Positions 34,351 through 47,425 of a stretch of DNA of 64,000 bases are shown piece after piece. Location of the stretch: contig JAKGHH010000002.1 in assembly GCA_022828595.1 (NCBI GenBank), forward strand, positions 43,866,222 to 43,930,221, read 5' to 3'. The translations under genes and the position numbers were made by a program. The stretch is from Nelumbo lutea (taxonomy: Eukaryota > Streptophyta > Magnoliopsida > Proteales > Nelumbonaceae). Position 1 is the stretch's first letter, and each line of letters begins with the position of its first letter. The notes beneath the pieces are model-generated. The model had not been told where the DNA came from. It ran no database searches and saw only the letters and a list, made by a program, of their open reading frames with translations.

Positions 34351-37300
34351 ATGGCGACTTTTGCGAAGCCAGAGAATGCGCTGAAGCGTGCTGAAGGTTA
34401 GTTATTTTATTACCCCATCTGCAAAATTTAATTGCCTTTTCGTGTTAATGCTTTCTCTACTTGTTTTGGTTTTCTTGTTTTTATTCGATTTTCTGTTTTC
34501 ATCTTTTTTTTGCTGCCTTAAATGGAAAACTTTTAACTGCTTAGACGCGGGAAAAAGACGTCCACTCAGTCTCCTGCTCCACATACTCTAGTTGATTGTT
34601 CTGTGGTAATATTTAGAGGTGATGGTGTTTGAAGAAGCATAATCATCGTACATGAATTTTACTAAAGCATAATCATCGTACATGAATTTTACTAAAGGTC
34701 TAACTTGGATACCATCCAAAAGGAATGCTATTTTCATACTTGTGTGTGGGGCTGGCATCAATTTTGGGAAAATTATTTTGTGTGAAGTCTTCTTTGATAC
34801 GAGCTTCTATTTCATGGTGTCAGTCCTCTGGTCAATAACTGGTGTGAAGAATACTATTCTGACATTACGATATTTCAGAATTGTTATTCACTTTTTTCAT
34901 GGTGTATGGTGCAGAGTTGATCAATGTTGGACAGAAGCAAGCAGCCTTGCAAGCTCTTCATGATCTGATAACCTCAAAGAGGTATCGAGCATGGCAAAAG
35001 ACACTGGAGCGGATAATGTTTAAGTATGTAGAGCTCTGTGTGGACATGCGAAGAGGCAGGTTTGCCAAGGATGGTTTGATTCAGTATCGTATTGTATGCC
35101 AACAAGTGAATGTTAGTTCATTGGAGGAGGTGATCAAGCATTTTATGCACCTGTCAACTGAAAGAGCCGAGCAAGCTCGTAGTCAGGCACAGGCCTTAGA
35201 AGAAGCTTTGGATGTTGATGACCTGGAAGCAGATAAAAGGCCAGAAGACTTGATGCTAAGTTATGTGAGTGGGGAGAAAGGAAAGGACAGGTCCGATCGT
35301 GAGCTTGTAACTCCATGGTTCAAATTTTTGTGGGAAACCTATAGAACAGTCCTTGAAATTTTGCGTAACAACTCAAAGCTGGAAGCACTTTATGCAGTAA
35401 GTTACTTGCTCTTTTTACTCATGGTTTATTTATTTGTGTAACTAGTAGCAACTCTGGGGACCCCATGGTTTTGTTCTTCCAATTCTGGAAACACAAAAAA
35501 ACTAATAACATGCATGCATTTTTGTAATTCTAGCAAAAGAGAGCCCCCGACCAAGACAATCTTAACTTTCTACTTCAAATGCTTCGTCCTGCCCATTTCC
35601 ATCCTCATTCCATGTCTGTTCTACATCCACTATTTCTGAATTGTATTATTTTGTACATTATGAGTATTGATTATTTGCTTCTCACCTTCAGTGGCATGGA
35701 TCAGAAACATTTGAAAAATACTTATAAACACATCTTAAGTCTTATATAGCAGATTGAACTCACCTATGTCAGAATGAATGCATTTCCTGATGTGGCATAT
35801 GGAAATATGTTATATCTAGCAGATTGAACTGTAATTTTAAGTATTTATGGTGGAAGGCAAAAATATGACTCCAGAATTTCTTTTCTCTAGATGACTGCAC
35901 ATCGGGCTTTCCAGTTTTGTAAACAGTACAAAAGGACAACTGAGTTTCGTAGACTATGTGAAATTATTAGGAATCATCTTGTGAATCTTAACAAATATAG
36001 AGACCAGAGAGACCGACCTGATCTGTCTTCTCCAGAAAGCTTGCAACTCTATCTTGATACAAGGTTTGAACAGCTGAAGATTGCAACTGAACTCGAACTC
36101 TGGCAGGTTCCTATCATCTTCCTCCCTATCTCAGTCTTGAAACATGCTGATATGTAGATATTTGAATAGAACTCTTTACTAGTCCAAGAAACTTCTGTTT
36201 AATGTTATTGCTTTCATGATGTGTGCAGGAGGCATTTCGTTCAGTTGAGGATATTCATGGATTGATGTGCATGGTTAAGAAGATCCCCAAATCATCCCTG
36301 ATGGTCATTTATTATGCTAAGTTAACGGAGATATTTTGGGTTTCAGACAGCCATCTTTATCATGCATACGCGTGGTTCAAGCTTTTTTCACTCCAGAAAA
36401 GTTATAACAAGAATTTAACCCAAAAGGATTTACAACTCATAGCATCATCTGTTGTTTTAGCTGCACTTTCCGTGACCCCCTATGATCTTACACATGGTGC
36501 TTCACATTTGGAGCTTGAAAATGAGAAAGAGCGTAATTTGAGAATGGCAAGCCTTATAGGATTCAATCTTGATCCAAAGCGTGAGAGCAGGGAAGTGGTA
36601 CTGTGATCCGTTCCTGTTGAATTCCTTTCAACTCTGTCTGATTTATGATGAATTTTCACTCACTGTTGGAGTGTTTCTTTTTCAGCTTTCACGGTCTACG
36701 CTGCTCTCAGAGTTGGTAAGATTGGACTTTTCTAGTTCTTGTATACAAGCAACACTTAATATTTCTCCCCCTCCTGGTTTAATTATGATTAATCTCGTAT
36801 GACACACCTGCATGCATGAATATATATACTTAAGCCATAAACTTATATTTGTTAACTCTTGATTTGTCACTTTCTATAATCATATGTTGTGCTGCATCAT
36901 TTTTCCCATTGTGGCATTTGAGTAAGAAGGCTGAGATGAAAATGGATCAAAACAAAACATGTAGAGCAGAACAACAAATGCCAATTAGATTAGAGAAGGT
37001 GGTAAATTCCTTCATCCTTGAAGTGTTCTAGGAGATTATCTCTTCATATTACCCATATACGGAAGGGTTGCATCTGGATTGACTTGTACAGTAGCAAATG
37101 TGAAATTTACACCAAGAATTGAAGTATCCAAGTCAACTCAATATGGCACCTTCACCTTGTACAGGTGTCTGGGTATCATAGTATCCCCTTTTATTCACAA
37201 ATTTTGTTTAACTAATCTGACACTAAATCATCATAATTTATCTTCTATCTATAACCATTGTACAAGATTGAATGAATTTCACAAATTATCTTATATTGGT

Positions 37301-40300
37301 AGTGTATTGGATGAGATTTATTATCCTTCTCAACATTGGTTAATCTGTGTCTTATTTACAGGTTTCCAAAGGCGTAATGACATGCGTGTCTCAGGAAGTA
37401 AAAGATCTTTACCATCTCCTAGAACATGAATTTCTCCCCTTGGATCTTGCTTCAAAAATCCAACCATTGTTAACTAAGATCTCCAAGCTTGGTGGCAAGC
37501 TTGCTTATGCTTCTTCTGTTCCTGAAGTGCAACTGTCACAGTATATTCCAGCACTGGAAAAGCTTGCAACATTGAGATTGCTTCAGCAGGTGCATATTTA
37601 TGAAGTTTTAATTATTTATTGTTTTGTTATTGAAAAAGATATTCATAGTTTTCTTCTTATCCTTGATGTGATTGTTGATGTGCTGCTTTCTGCTTTTCAG
37701 GTTTCCCAGGTGTATTGGACAATGAAAATTGATGTTCTATCCAGGATGATTCCATTTTTCGATTTCTCTGTTGTGGAAAAAATTTGTGTTGATGCTGTTA
37801 AATATAATTTCGTAGCAATGAAAGTTGATCATATGAAGGAAGCAGTTATATTTGGTAATATGGTAAGTACACATGCCCACAAAGTTTCTGATTTTAGAGT
37901 TTTAGTTGGTCTCTAAGCTGAAGTAATAAATAAATTAAAAAAATTTACAGTGGTATATGAAATTCTGTAGAACGCATAATTTTTTAAGAATACATAAAAT
38001 TTCAGCATATGTACACTTTTCTGTACATGCATTTGAGCAGGTAGCAGAAACAGATGATCCATTTCAGAATCCATGAAAATGATGCAAAGTGTAAAGTCAA
38101 GTGTCGTCATCGTTTATTAAGGAAAAATTACCATCATTTTTGCCAATGTTATTGTTATCATCCTTGGTGCTTAATTTCAACCATCTGGTCTATTCTCGAC
38201 TATCTTGTTGAAGTGGAGAAACAACCAAAGCGGACAGACTTAGTATTCATTTTTTGTAATCTTTGAATTTAATCTTAAATCCTGATTATAAAGTGGTTGA
38301 ATCCTGATCTAAAAGTTCTACCCATTATATGATCAAATTCAGGTTCGTAATTGGAACCTTTCATCCATTTTAACTCATGCTTTTGATTCAGTATATTTTT
38401 CCTTTAATCCTCATCAGAATATGTAAGGCTTCAAGCTTTATGTGGTGGGGTGATGAAATAAGGAAAATACAAATTATGCCATTATTTATTTTGGATTTAG
38501 AGGTTCATTTACAAATTGAATTCTCTTTGTCAGGATCTTGAATCAGACTGGCTCCGTGATCACCTTACTGTCCTTGCTGAATCATTGAATAAAGCAAGGA
38601 CCATGATTTATCCTCCAGTAAAGGTTTCAAAACTAGGAGAGACCCTGCCTGGTTTAGCTGAAATTGTGGATAAGGAACATAAGAGGCTTCTTGCTCGGAA
38701 ATCAATAATTGAGAAACGCAAGGAGGAACAAGAACGACAAATGTTGGAAATGGTAATTATTTGTTAATGTGCATTTCATTGGATTCATCTCAATATCATA
38801 TTCCCAAAAATTAGTTAATTGTTTATCCTGGAATTTATTTCTCATTCTGCTTGTTCTTAAGGAACGCGAGGAAGAGTCAAAAAGACTGAAACTACAGAAG
38901 ATAACTGAGGAAGCTGAACAAAAGAGACTTGCCACTGAGTATTCCAGAAGAGAGGAACAACGTATCCGTAGGGAAATAGAAGAGAGAGAGCTTGAAGAAG
39001 CACAAGCTTTGCTTCAAGAGGCTGAGAAACGAAGCAAAAAGAAGGGAAAGAAACCAGTCATAGAAGGGGTAAGTTTATACTTGGTGTTTTATCTTATTTC
39101 CACTATGAATAAACATTATTGTGTATTCTCTCCTTTCTTCTCTTCTTTCTGTGTTTTAGCTCGTCTCTGAGGAGATTTTTTGAGGATCTGTCTTTTTGCA
39201 GGATAAAGTGACCAAGCAAACCTTGATTGAATTAGCTTTGAGTGAGCAACTCAGGGAGAGGCAAGAAATGGAGAAGAAATTACAGAAACTTGCTAAAACA
39301 ATGGATTATATGGAAAGGGCGAAAAGAGAGGAGGAGGCACCATTGATTGAGGCTGCATTTCAGCAACGACAGGTGGAAGAAAAGATCCTCCATGAACGTG
39401 AACTGCGGGTATGTTTTTAATTTTCCCTTGTTTTTTTCATACTTTATTCTAGTTAATAGAAAAACAGGTAAAAAATTCTGTGCTTCACTAGTTTGGCAGG
39501 TTGCATTTCACTGTCTGAAAAGCTAAATCTTTAAAATGATATTGAACAATAGGAAAGCCTCAACTCTCAAGAACATAAAGAAACACTTCCAACCCACTGG
39601 AATAGACCTTTTATTTTTGAGAACAAGGCTGCATTTGTCTTTTGTAGTGTGATGTCTTGCACTACTGTAACACATGGAAGTGCAAATTATAAGAATTATT
39701 CTGGTCATATTTTGATTGTAATAATTTTACTTTGATTTGCTTCAAGTTTTATTTTACTTAACCCGTAAATGTTTTGAAAATTGTTATCTGTAAATATTTT
39801 GAACTGAATTGTATCAAGAATCGGATCATAAATCATAAGATTTTTTTCCTGAATTTTATTCATCGAAAAAAGATTTTTTTTTCTGATTTTTATTCATCAA
39901 AAAGATTTTTTTCCTGAATTTTCTGAAAGTTGTCAAAAACCTTTAAGAATATCTAAATATCTCAAAATATGGAAGACAAATGATTTTTTGTTCTAACTTT
40001 CAGCTTACAGACAGTACATAAGTAGGTAATATTAGTGACAATTGCACTGCTTTCATACTAGAGCAATAGTCATAAATCATAATTCAATTACTCCTATGAC
40101 TTTTAAAGAGAAAAAACCATAATGTTCTCTAGTTACTGTTGCTACATATAAACATTATATACGATTAAAGAAATTAAATCTAAACTGTAAACTAAGATGT
40201 CATGATTCATGTACACATTTTAATTTTGAACACTAAAAGCTAAATATACATTAGGTGTTCTGTTTTCATAGAAAAAGGATACAAAAGCAAGGAAAAATGT

Positions 40301-43300
40301 GAGGAAAAAAATATAGGGCATAGCCCCTGTTTTTGAGTAAAAATGTTGGAAAAAATGGGGAGAAACACCTGTTTTGCATCAAGAGAATAAGAGGGTGAAA
40401 ATTGTAGTTCAAAGTCCTTTTTTTTGTACAAAAAGAATAGGAAAATATCAGTGATTTAAAAGGCGTGCCTAGGCACACAGGCGAGGCACATTTCAGGGTA
40501 TGTGCCTCGCCTAGGTCCTAGGCACAGCCCTTTCAAAAGGTGCACGCCTGGTGCGCCTAGGCGTGTGTCTGTTGCGCCTCAGCCCAGGTGTGCGCCGTTT
40601 GAAAATTTGGCTCTTTTTTGCTTTTTTTTGAACATAACGGCTGGGCCGGGGGTGGAGCCCCTGGACCCACCGTGCCACGCCCCTCAAGGCAAGTCCAAAC
40701 AAATCCACGTTAGGTCTTAAATTCTTAGTTTTCACACAAAAAATAATGATTTTATAGTTTTAATTGCTTTTTAATAATCCATTTTATTAGGATGAATGAA
40801 TGAACAACATTACCAAATTGGGGGTTCTCAGACCTGACTTGTTTGGCTTGCCTCGAGGGTCGTGGCACAAAGGCGGCTCGTAGAATCAGGAATGTAATTT
40901 GTTTTACATTACATTAGCTATGTGAAGTACTGCAATTGTGTGAAAAAAGAGATTAGTGTACATGCTTGAAAATGTTTTATATGTTGATTTTATTTTTGAA
41001 TTCTCATTTGAATATGCTTTACATCTTATGTTTATGTATTTTAATTTTAGATAATAGGTTTTTTAAAACATTATTTTAAAATTTAACTTTATATTTTTTA
41101 GTAATGTTATGTTTAATATTTTTTTATTTTTGGCATTTTTTTAATTTGCTGACATTTTTTTATTTTTTTGCATTTTTGTGCCTTGCTTCAAAAAGGCGCG
41201 TGCCTCGCCTTGCGCTTTTAAAAAACTGGAAAAGATGGAAAAGAGACATTGGTTTACATTAAATAAGAGGGGGGGGGGAATAGTAGGGCGGTGCCTTGTT
41301 TTTTGTGTTGAAAATGATAGAAAAAATTGGTTAAAAACCTCTGCTTGCATCAAAAGAAGAGGGTGCAAATAGCTGGATGGAGCCCTTTTTTTGTGTGTTA
41401 GAAACAATGGAGGAAAATGGTATTTTACATCAAAAAATAAGAGGAGTGTTTTTGAGAAAAGTTAAGAAAGAAGGGAAAATGCGGGGCAGGGACTCTGTTT
41501 TTGGAATCTAAAGAAAAGTGGAAAATAGTAGGGTGGAGCTCTATTACTTGAAACCCTGGGGAAAGTTGCCCCTAGGTGATACCTGTCTGCTAGGTGGGTA
41601 AATGACTTTCCCACCTAGGGGGAAGGCTACCAACACTTGAATGGGAGCCTTATTTATATGAGAAATAAAAGAACATGGGTAAATGCACTTACCCGGGTAA
41701 GTGTTTCCTAGGAAAAACTTACCCAGGTAACTGCACTTACCCGGGTAAGTAATTTACCGAAAAGCGAATGGGGCCTTAATGAAAAAGAAGAGGGTTTCCG
41801 GTAATAGTGGCTTTAAGAAGGAGAAGAAGAATACTTACCTTGAACAGACTAGCGGCAATAGAAAGGACTTAGCTATGTAGTATGGAGCTTTCACGCATCA
41901 CAACAACAGTCTTGGAGGAGGGTTTTTCTTCCCACCCAATCCTCCATATAAATGGGATTAAAAAATGAGGTCTATGACAGTCTTTTCATTTTTAAAATCA
42001 ATTTAAACAATCATATGAATTACATATAAATTGCACGTTGCGATTCATGCATAAATCATATGATTTTTGCAAAAAAAATCGATTTATGTGTATGATTCAT
42101 ATCGCTTTACGGATTATTCAAAATATTAATCGTACAATTTGAATCTCATATTGTACGATTTTAACAACATTAACAAACAAAACAAGGTAAAAAATGAAGC
42201 AAAATCAAATCAAAACTTGCGGATTCTCATGATTTGCACTATTAATTTTTCTTAATAAAACTTTCTGTTCATCAAAAGGCAAAATATCTGCACATACTAG
42301 AAAATTCTGTCAAAGACAAATTGATCTTCTATTTTTCATAACAAAGAGTCATTTTTGCATGCAAAAGATAAAAGGTGCATTCTTTTGATCCTATACTTTG
42401 GTAAATTTTCCTTCTAAAGCAGATATTTTTGTTTCATTCCATTATGTGTTTCATAACCTGATTCGATGCAGTCAGGGCTAGAACAAACATACAGTAGCTA
42501 GAAAGAGAGTAGTAGAGAGAGGAGAAAGGGTAGAGAAAGAGAAACGAGAGAGATCACAAGGAATCATTCCTAGGATCCTAGAATCACCCTAGGCTTTGTA
42601 GGAATTAGTCCTACAACAAACTTGCAAAAGAGCTCTTTATTTGCTTCTAAAGGAAGAGAATGCATCTATTTACAGAGTGACGTGTGGCCTAGAATACTGT
42701 GCTTCATAATTACAAAAATGCCACTCCTTGTATTTGAATCAAATAACACAATGACTTACTACCTGCTAATGCTAATAAACTGAGAAATTGAAAGGTATAC
42801 CCTATAAACAAGGTCTTAATGTTGCCGTTGACTTGGATAGTCAAATTTTCCAGCCCAAAAACTGGCCAGATCATCAGTTTTGTTAGCCTTGAACTGCTTT
42901 TTTGTGAAAACCCATTGGGTCTGAGAACCATTGATCTGGGCAACAGTTCACAGTTTAATTTCCTAACAAGAAACTGAAAATACCTCTACTGTCCAAAGTC
43001 ATAGAAATACATAAAATTTCAGAAAATTCCAAATTTGATACTTTTGCTCCTGCATCATCATTCATCATCTGATCTTACTCTTTTACAGTTCCCTTGGCTA
43101 GTATTAACTGATGTCACAGGAGTTAAATCATTGTGCTGCCCATTGTTGCTGTTTGCAAATCTTATCCATACTAATTAATGTTTCATACTACCCTGCAGCA
43201 AGAGATTGAACTCAGTAGGCAGCGCCATGCTGGAGATGTTCAAGAAAAGAATAGGCTTGCACGTATGTTGGACATGAAGGTTAGTTCATCATTATGTTAT

Positions 43301-46300
43301 GATTCATCTGGATGTCCACTGAGATTTAATCCTAGTTTTTTATGAGCTCTTGTTTCCACATAAGTGCTTGAAACACTTACCAAAAAAATTATAGTTGATT
43401 GAAACTGCCTCAGTTAATGTTGGTAAAAGAAGAATCAAGTGTTTGTGTTCTCTAAAGGGGAAAATTCTTCATAGTTCTATATTTTTGTTTGTTTTTAAAT
43501 TTTAACTTGCCACAATGTGCCTAACAGACTGGTTAAGAAACTACTAGGGGCAATTCTTTAATATTTCAGATATTAATTATTGGTATTTCAATTTGGTTTT
43601 CATGTTATTGCAGAAGATATTCCAGGATAGAATTGTCAGCCGCCGAGAAGCTGAGTTTAAAAGATCGAGGCAGGAGAGAGAGGAAAAAATCAAGAAACTT
43701 CTTCAGGCCAGAAAACAAGAAAGGGAGACTAAGAGAAAGTTATTACATTTCCTGAAGTTGGAGGAAGAGAGGCTGAATAAGTTGCGTGAAGAAGAGGAAA
43801 TTCGAAAACGTGAAGGTATAGCTTCTTTATCCAAATCTCAGATGTTAATTAGAGATATCCTTTTATACCCACTACATTTTTGGCCGAGTTCCGCAGAATT
43901 AAGTGAATTTCCCACTTGGGGGCCCTGCGATTTGTGTGTGGCCCCTCATGATTTTCCATACATATGTTTAGAGCAGATCACCATCTGATTGGGCTGACCT
44001 AGTAAGTTCTACATAAAAGATATCATGATCACAGGACATTTAACCCTCTGCCTTGTTGTTTTTAGCTTTCTAATGAATTCTAGAGTTTTCCCCCACCTTC
44101 CCAAATTCTGCATATATTTTCTTACTTATACCTGGTTTATGTCTCCCATTATCTTCACGTGGGACAAATAGTTAGATGACAGTAGGGATGCAATGTGGAG
44201 GACGTTCAGCTTGGCATTTTGTTAAAAATTTGAATGGGCCGTCCTGGAATCCCAGGTCTGCTATAGTATAAATTCTTCAAATCAGTTACCTGACATGCAC
44301 AGCCCTAGATGATGGTTACTGATCCTTTATGTATATTTGTGGCAAAATTTTCTTTTCCTAGTCCATTTAACACTTCTTGTGGCTCAAACCCAAATATATC
44401 TTGGAAAGTTATTTTTTTATTTTAGGTACTTCATACTCGCACCAAAATTGTGTTTTCCCCTCTGTATAACATTTTTTTTTTGCTTCATGGGACTCCACAA
44501 AGGGGGTAGCCCATCCCCTCCCTTAACCCCCTTCTTATAACTTGATTGCTGTTATCTGGCCTCTAGTCAACCTTGCCGTATAACTTGGATTTGTAGTTTT
44601 TCTAACAAATATTAACCATGTAAGTTAATCTTTATATATTAAAACAAAACAGGCGGTGTCAGCAGGCCTCTCCTTTCCCCCTTCGCCATCTGAGGCTTCT
44701 CCTACATTGTCCCTTTCTCCTCGTACCTTTCCTATCTCTCTCATGTTGCCCTTTCAGCAGCCCTCGTTCCTCCCTCCTTCTAAGCTCTCTCTCTCTCTCA
44801 GACATGCACACACATTCCCAATCACTTGTACCATCTCCTTACTAAAATATCTCCTAAACTATCATCCCACCCAAAACTTCCTACAAAAGCACCTCCTAAT
44901 CTATCTCACAAGCCCAATAAATCATCTAATTCTCTTTCTCTTTCTCTTTCCTCTATCTATCTGTCTTTCTATTTCTCTCTCTCAACATCTCAATCCATTG
45001 CATGTTCCAACTTCAACTTTGTTTGTGTTGGTAATACTGTTTTTACAATTAAAACACATATAAAATAGTTGTACAAGTGATTGCAAATTGAAAAAAAACT
45101 GGCCATCGTCGAACCCATTTTACCCATTGGGCGAAGAAGATTTTGAAAACGGGTCAGCTCTGACCCGTTTTAAAAATGAACATGAATCTATTTGTGGATT
45201 CATACATTATAACAATATGCCCTTTAACTAGTGGTGAGAGCTACCACTTAAGATTATTTGTCATAAAAGATTAAAACTGCCACGATAACTGACAAATATG
45301 AATTGGTTATTAATTGTGCAAAAAAATTTTAATATTTACTAATAATTATTTTAATAATGTAATAATTACTAACATTAACAAAAATAATTATTTGTATAAT
45401 CCTATAACCATTATTAATTGTGATTACTTATAAATATTATAATTTATAAACTATTTAAAAATTGAAAATAATAAAAGTTGATCACATTTAATAATATTGA
45501 TTTTTCTAATAAATATAAGAAATATTTATTTATTTTTAATTTAATTTCCACCAACTTTCAACTATGTTAAAATATCCTACATGGAGACTGGATTGTTTTT
45601 TCCTCCAGGTATGGTCACCAATTTGACTGTCTGGGTTGGATGGGTTAGACTGTACCACATAAGCATATTTATATATAGAAATATACTATATGTATGTAAT
45701 ATAGGTATGACATGTATTGCATCAATAAAATAATGTATGATTATATTTCACATACAATATATGCATATATATTGATTTATGTTTATATTATATTTTATAT
45801 CAGTTTTTATTTTTTATTTTTAAAAGAATATTAAAAATTGGGATTTGAGGCAAAAAAAGGATTTTTTTGGTGAAACTAGCGGGGGAGGCATGTTCAGCCC
45901 TTGGAACACAGATCTTGATATTACCCCAAAAAAATAGTGCTTGAGTTAGACTTGGGCTGACTTGGCTTAATTGAATTGCATTGTTTTTGGTTTTTTGGTT
46001 TTTTGTTTTTTGCATCAATTTGGCTTTACCCCCATGGTATTACTTGTGTTTGTACTTTTTCCAACAAAGTGAATGACTTTAATCTGGAACTTGCTATGGA
46101 GTATACATGACAATTTGCTCTTAGGTTGAAATTTACCCATTGAATAGAGGCAGCAAGACAAGCTCTTTCTTGGTTCTTAACTAGATTGCAATATGTTAGA
46201 AGTTAGATTTTTGTTGTTCAGGGAAGCTCATTAAGTTCTTTCTTGGTTCCTAACTAGATGTTCTCCCATGTGTTGTATATCTGTGGGTGTGTGCGTGTGT

Positions 46301-46797
46301 AACTGCTTGAACCTCTCTCTCTCTATTTAATGCATTCTTGACACTTGGTTCTTTGATTTGCAGAGGCTGAGAGACGAAAGAAGGAAGAGGCTGAGCGGAA
46401 GGCCAAATTGGATGAGATAGCTGAAAAACAGAGGCAAAGAGAAAGGGAAATTGAAGAGAGGGATAGGCTCGCAAGGGAGGCCCGATTTGCTAAAGCAAAT
46501 GAACCACCAGCGCGTCCTGAGCCAGCTGTTTTGGCCCGTTCATCGGAGCCAGTACCAGCCGCTGCGGCTGCAGCTGGTGCTCCAACCCCTGGAAAATATG
46601 TCCCCAAGTTTCGGCTACAAGGAACCACAGCGCCTCCTCCAGAATCTGATAGATGGGGCAAACAGGATGACCGCCCACCGCAATATGAAAGGTGGCGTGG
46701 CGGTGATGATCGTAGAACGTCATATTCTGGGGCTGGTTCAAGGTCTACCTCCTCATGGTCATTATCCAGGCCACCTCGTGGTGGCTCTGAGCGCTGA
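34351..46797 (+). CDS. TIF3A1: Translation initiation factor eIF3 subunit a (eIF3a / TIF3A1)
   Basis: Coding exons: 34351-34396, 34915-35396, 35891-36106, 36229-36597, 36686-36715, 37362-37589, 37701-37862, 38534-38752, 38862-39068, 39202-39408, 43199-43279, 43614-43815, 46364-46797. All have GT donors and AG acceptors, and the total is 2883 bp, 960 residues plus stop. The start is [15 protein letters not shown] (ATG after GATAGCC). eIF3a is the largest scaffold of the cytosolic eIF3 complex, which loads mRNA and initiator tRNA on the 40S subunit. The helical N-terminus and PCI domain (about 320-500, ending near the 37.7-kb exon) bind other subunits. From about 560 on, long charged coiled-coil ([27 protein letters not shown]). 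The tail is low-complexity Pro/Ala then R/G/S-rich, ending GGSER. Family length is about 960-990, so it is complete. Introns 10 and 12 are long and TE-rich. Expected to be functional. Confidence 0.95.
34637..34696. repeat. Perfect 30-bp tandem duplication in eIF3a intron 1
   Basis: GCATAATCATCGTACATGAATTTTACTAAA occurs twice back to back. Being perfect, it is recent. Confidence 0.9.
40300..41560. repeat. ~100-bp minisatellite split by a hAT element
   Basis: Diverged units carry 'GG(C)ATAG(CCC)CTGTTTTTG', 'GAAAATGrTGGAAAAAAT' and 'TGCATCAAAAGAATAAGAGGGTG'. Units lie at about 40300-40448 and 41229-41560, on both sides of the hAT insertion. A poly-G run occurs at about 41270. A related unit is present at about 53940-54040. 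Confidence 0.6.
40449..41228. mobile_element. Non-autonomous hAT element in eIF3a intron 10
   Basis: 780 bp. Left end CAGTGATTTAAAAGGCG; right end reversed CAGTTTTTTAAAAGCGC. Target duplication GAAAATAT / GAAAAGAT (7 of 8). GC-rich ends consist of repeated GCCTAGGC/GCGCCT words. No transposase. Confidence 0.8.
41560..41765 (-). repeat. Palindromic repeat, copy 2 (reverse of 23170-23420)
   Basis: GGGTAAATGCACTTACCC, a TTTCCTAGGAA centre and GTAACTGCACTTACCCGGG. CTAGGTGGGTAAATGACTTTCCCACCTAG lies to the left as a further self-complementary arm. Confidence 0.65.
43816..46363 (+). other. eIF3a intron 12 (2.5 kb)
   Basis: Donor GAAG|GTATAG, acceptor GATTTGCAG. It contains C/T-rich stretches (44650-45000) and AT-rich repeat-like sequence at 45.2-45.8 kb, and no recognised gene. 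It separates the two halves of the coiled-coil region. Confidence 0.8.
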
Positions 46798-47045
46798 GAT
46801 CATTGTGAGAGCTGCATTACAACATCGTATGAGGTTGTTTATCTGATTGCAACAGTTGAAAGGTGTCACGTCTTTTTTCTTTCTTTTGGTAGAGATACTT
46901 AAGGCGTTGGAGGCAGAAATATTTATCCAAGGACTTTGCTGCATGAACATTTGTTTATTTCTTCTGTTAGAAGAATTTGTTTATTTTGTAGTTTGGACTA
47001 TCAATTTTCATGTTTTGAGACGTCTATTTGAGAACAAGTAATTTT
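46798..47045 (+). other. eIF3a 3'UTR (extent inferred)
   Basis: T-rich transcribed-looking tail after the TGA. No canonical AATAAA was seen; the polyadenylation site is not determined. Confidence 0.4.
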
Positions 47046-47425
47046 GAGGCAATTAATGACTGCATTTTGTCCTTTAGTTTACTTCTATCTTGAATGTTGG
47101 GAGACCTAACCTGAAGGAGGTTTAGTGATTTTTGTCGTGGGGATGGAATAGGAGCCTGTTATTTTCGTTTTTGTTGGATGTGTGTGGATTGGTGGGCGAG
47201 ATGAGAAGAGGTAAATCCCTAAAACAAGGAATGCCAAATACAGCCTAAGAGGATAAGCAAAAGGCCATGACAAATCTACAATAGACAGCTGCCATTGGAA
47301 ATGGATAAGCCCGGCTTGTATTAAAATGTGATGGGAATTAAGAAGTTTTTAGATCTACCAAGCTTTAAATCAACAGAAAACCAGATTAGTTCTTAACTTT
47401 GTCGCCGATTAAAATATTCATGGCA
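47046..47425. other. Intergenic, nothing recognised
   Basis: No coding or repeat ends seen. Confidence 0.4.

Larger units (their letters stand above)
39409..43198 (+). other. eIF3a intron 10 (3.8 kb), repeat-loaded
   Basis: Donor CGG|GTATGT, acceptor CCCTGCAG. Contents: a short T-rich tandem at 39838-39920 (units of GATTTTTTTCCTGAATTTTATTCATC), a minisatellite with a hAT insert, a palindromic repeat, and at 42470-43080 a segment with LTR-leader-like composition (GAAAGAGAAACGAGAGAG) of unknown identity. Copies of 'ATAAATCAT(A)TGATTTTT' near 39830 and 42050 hint at an outer element. Confidence 0.8.

Noticed and set aside
40502..40735. Pro/Arg-rich overlapping frames on both strands in eIF3a intron 10
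   Set aside because: They come from the GC-rich GCCTAGGC repeats of the hAT element end.
44656..45063. 135-residue frame rich in Ser/Pro/Leu in eIF3a intron 12
   Set aside because: Translation of a C/T-rich tract within an intron; no start context or homology.
46323..46661. Ala/Ser-rich minus-strand frame over the last eIF3a exon
   Set aside because: Shadow of the eIF3a coiled-coil and Pro/Ala tail.
46451..46846. Alternative plus frame over the last eIF3a exon
   Set aside because: Out of frame with the conserved eIF3a reading confirmed across all junctions.
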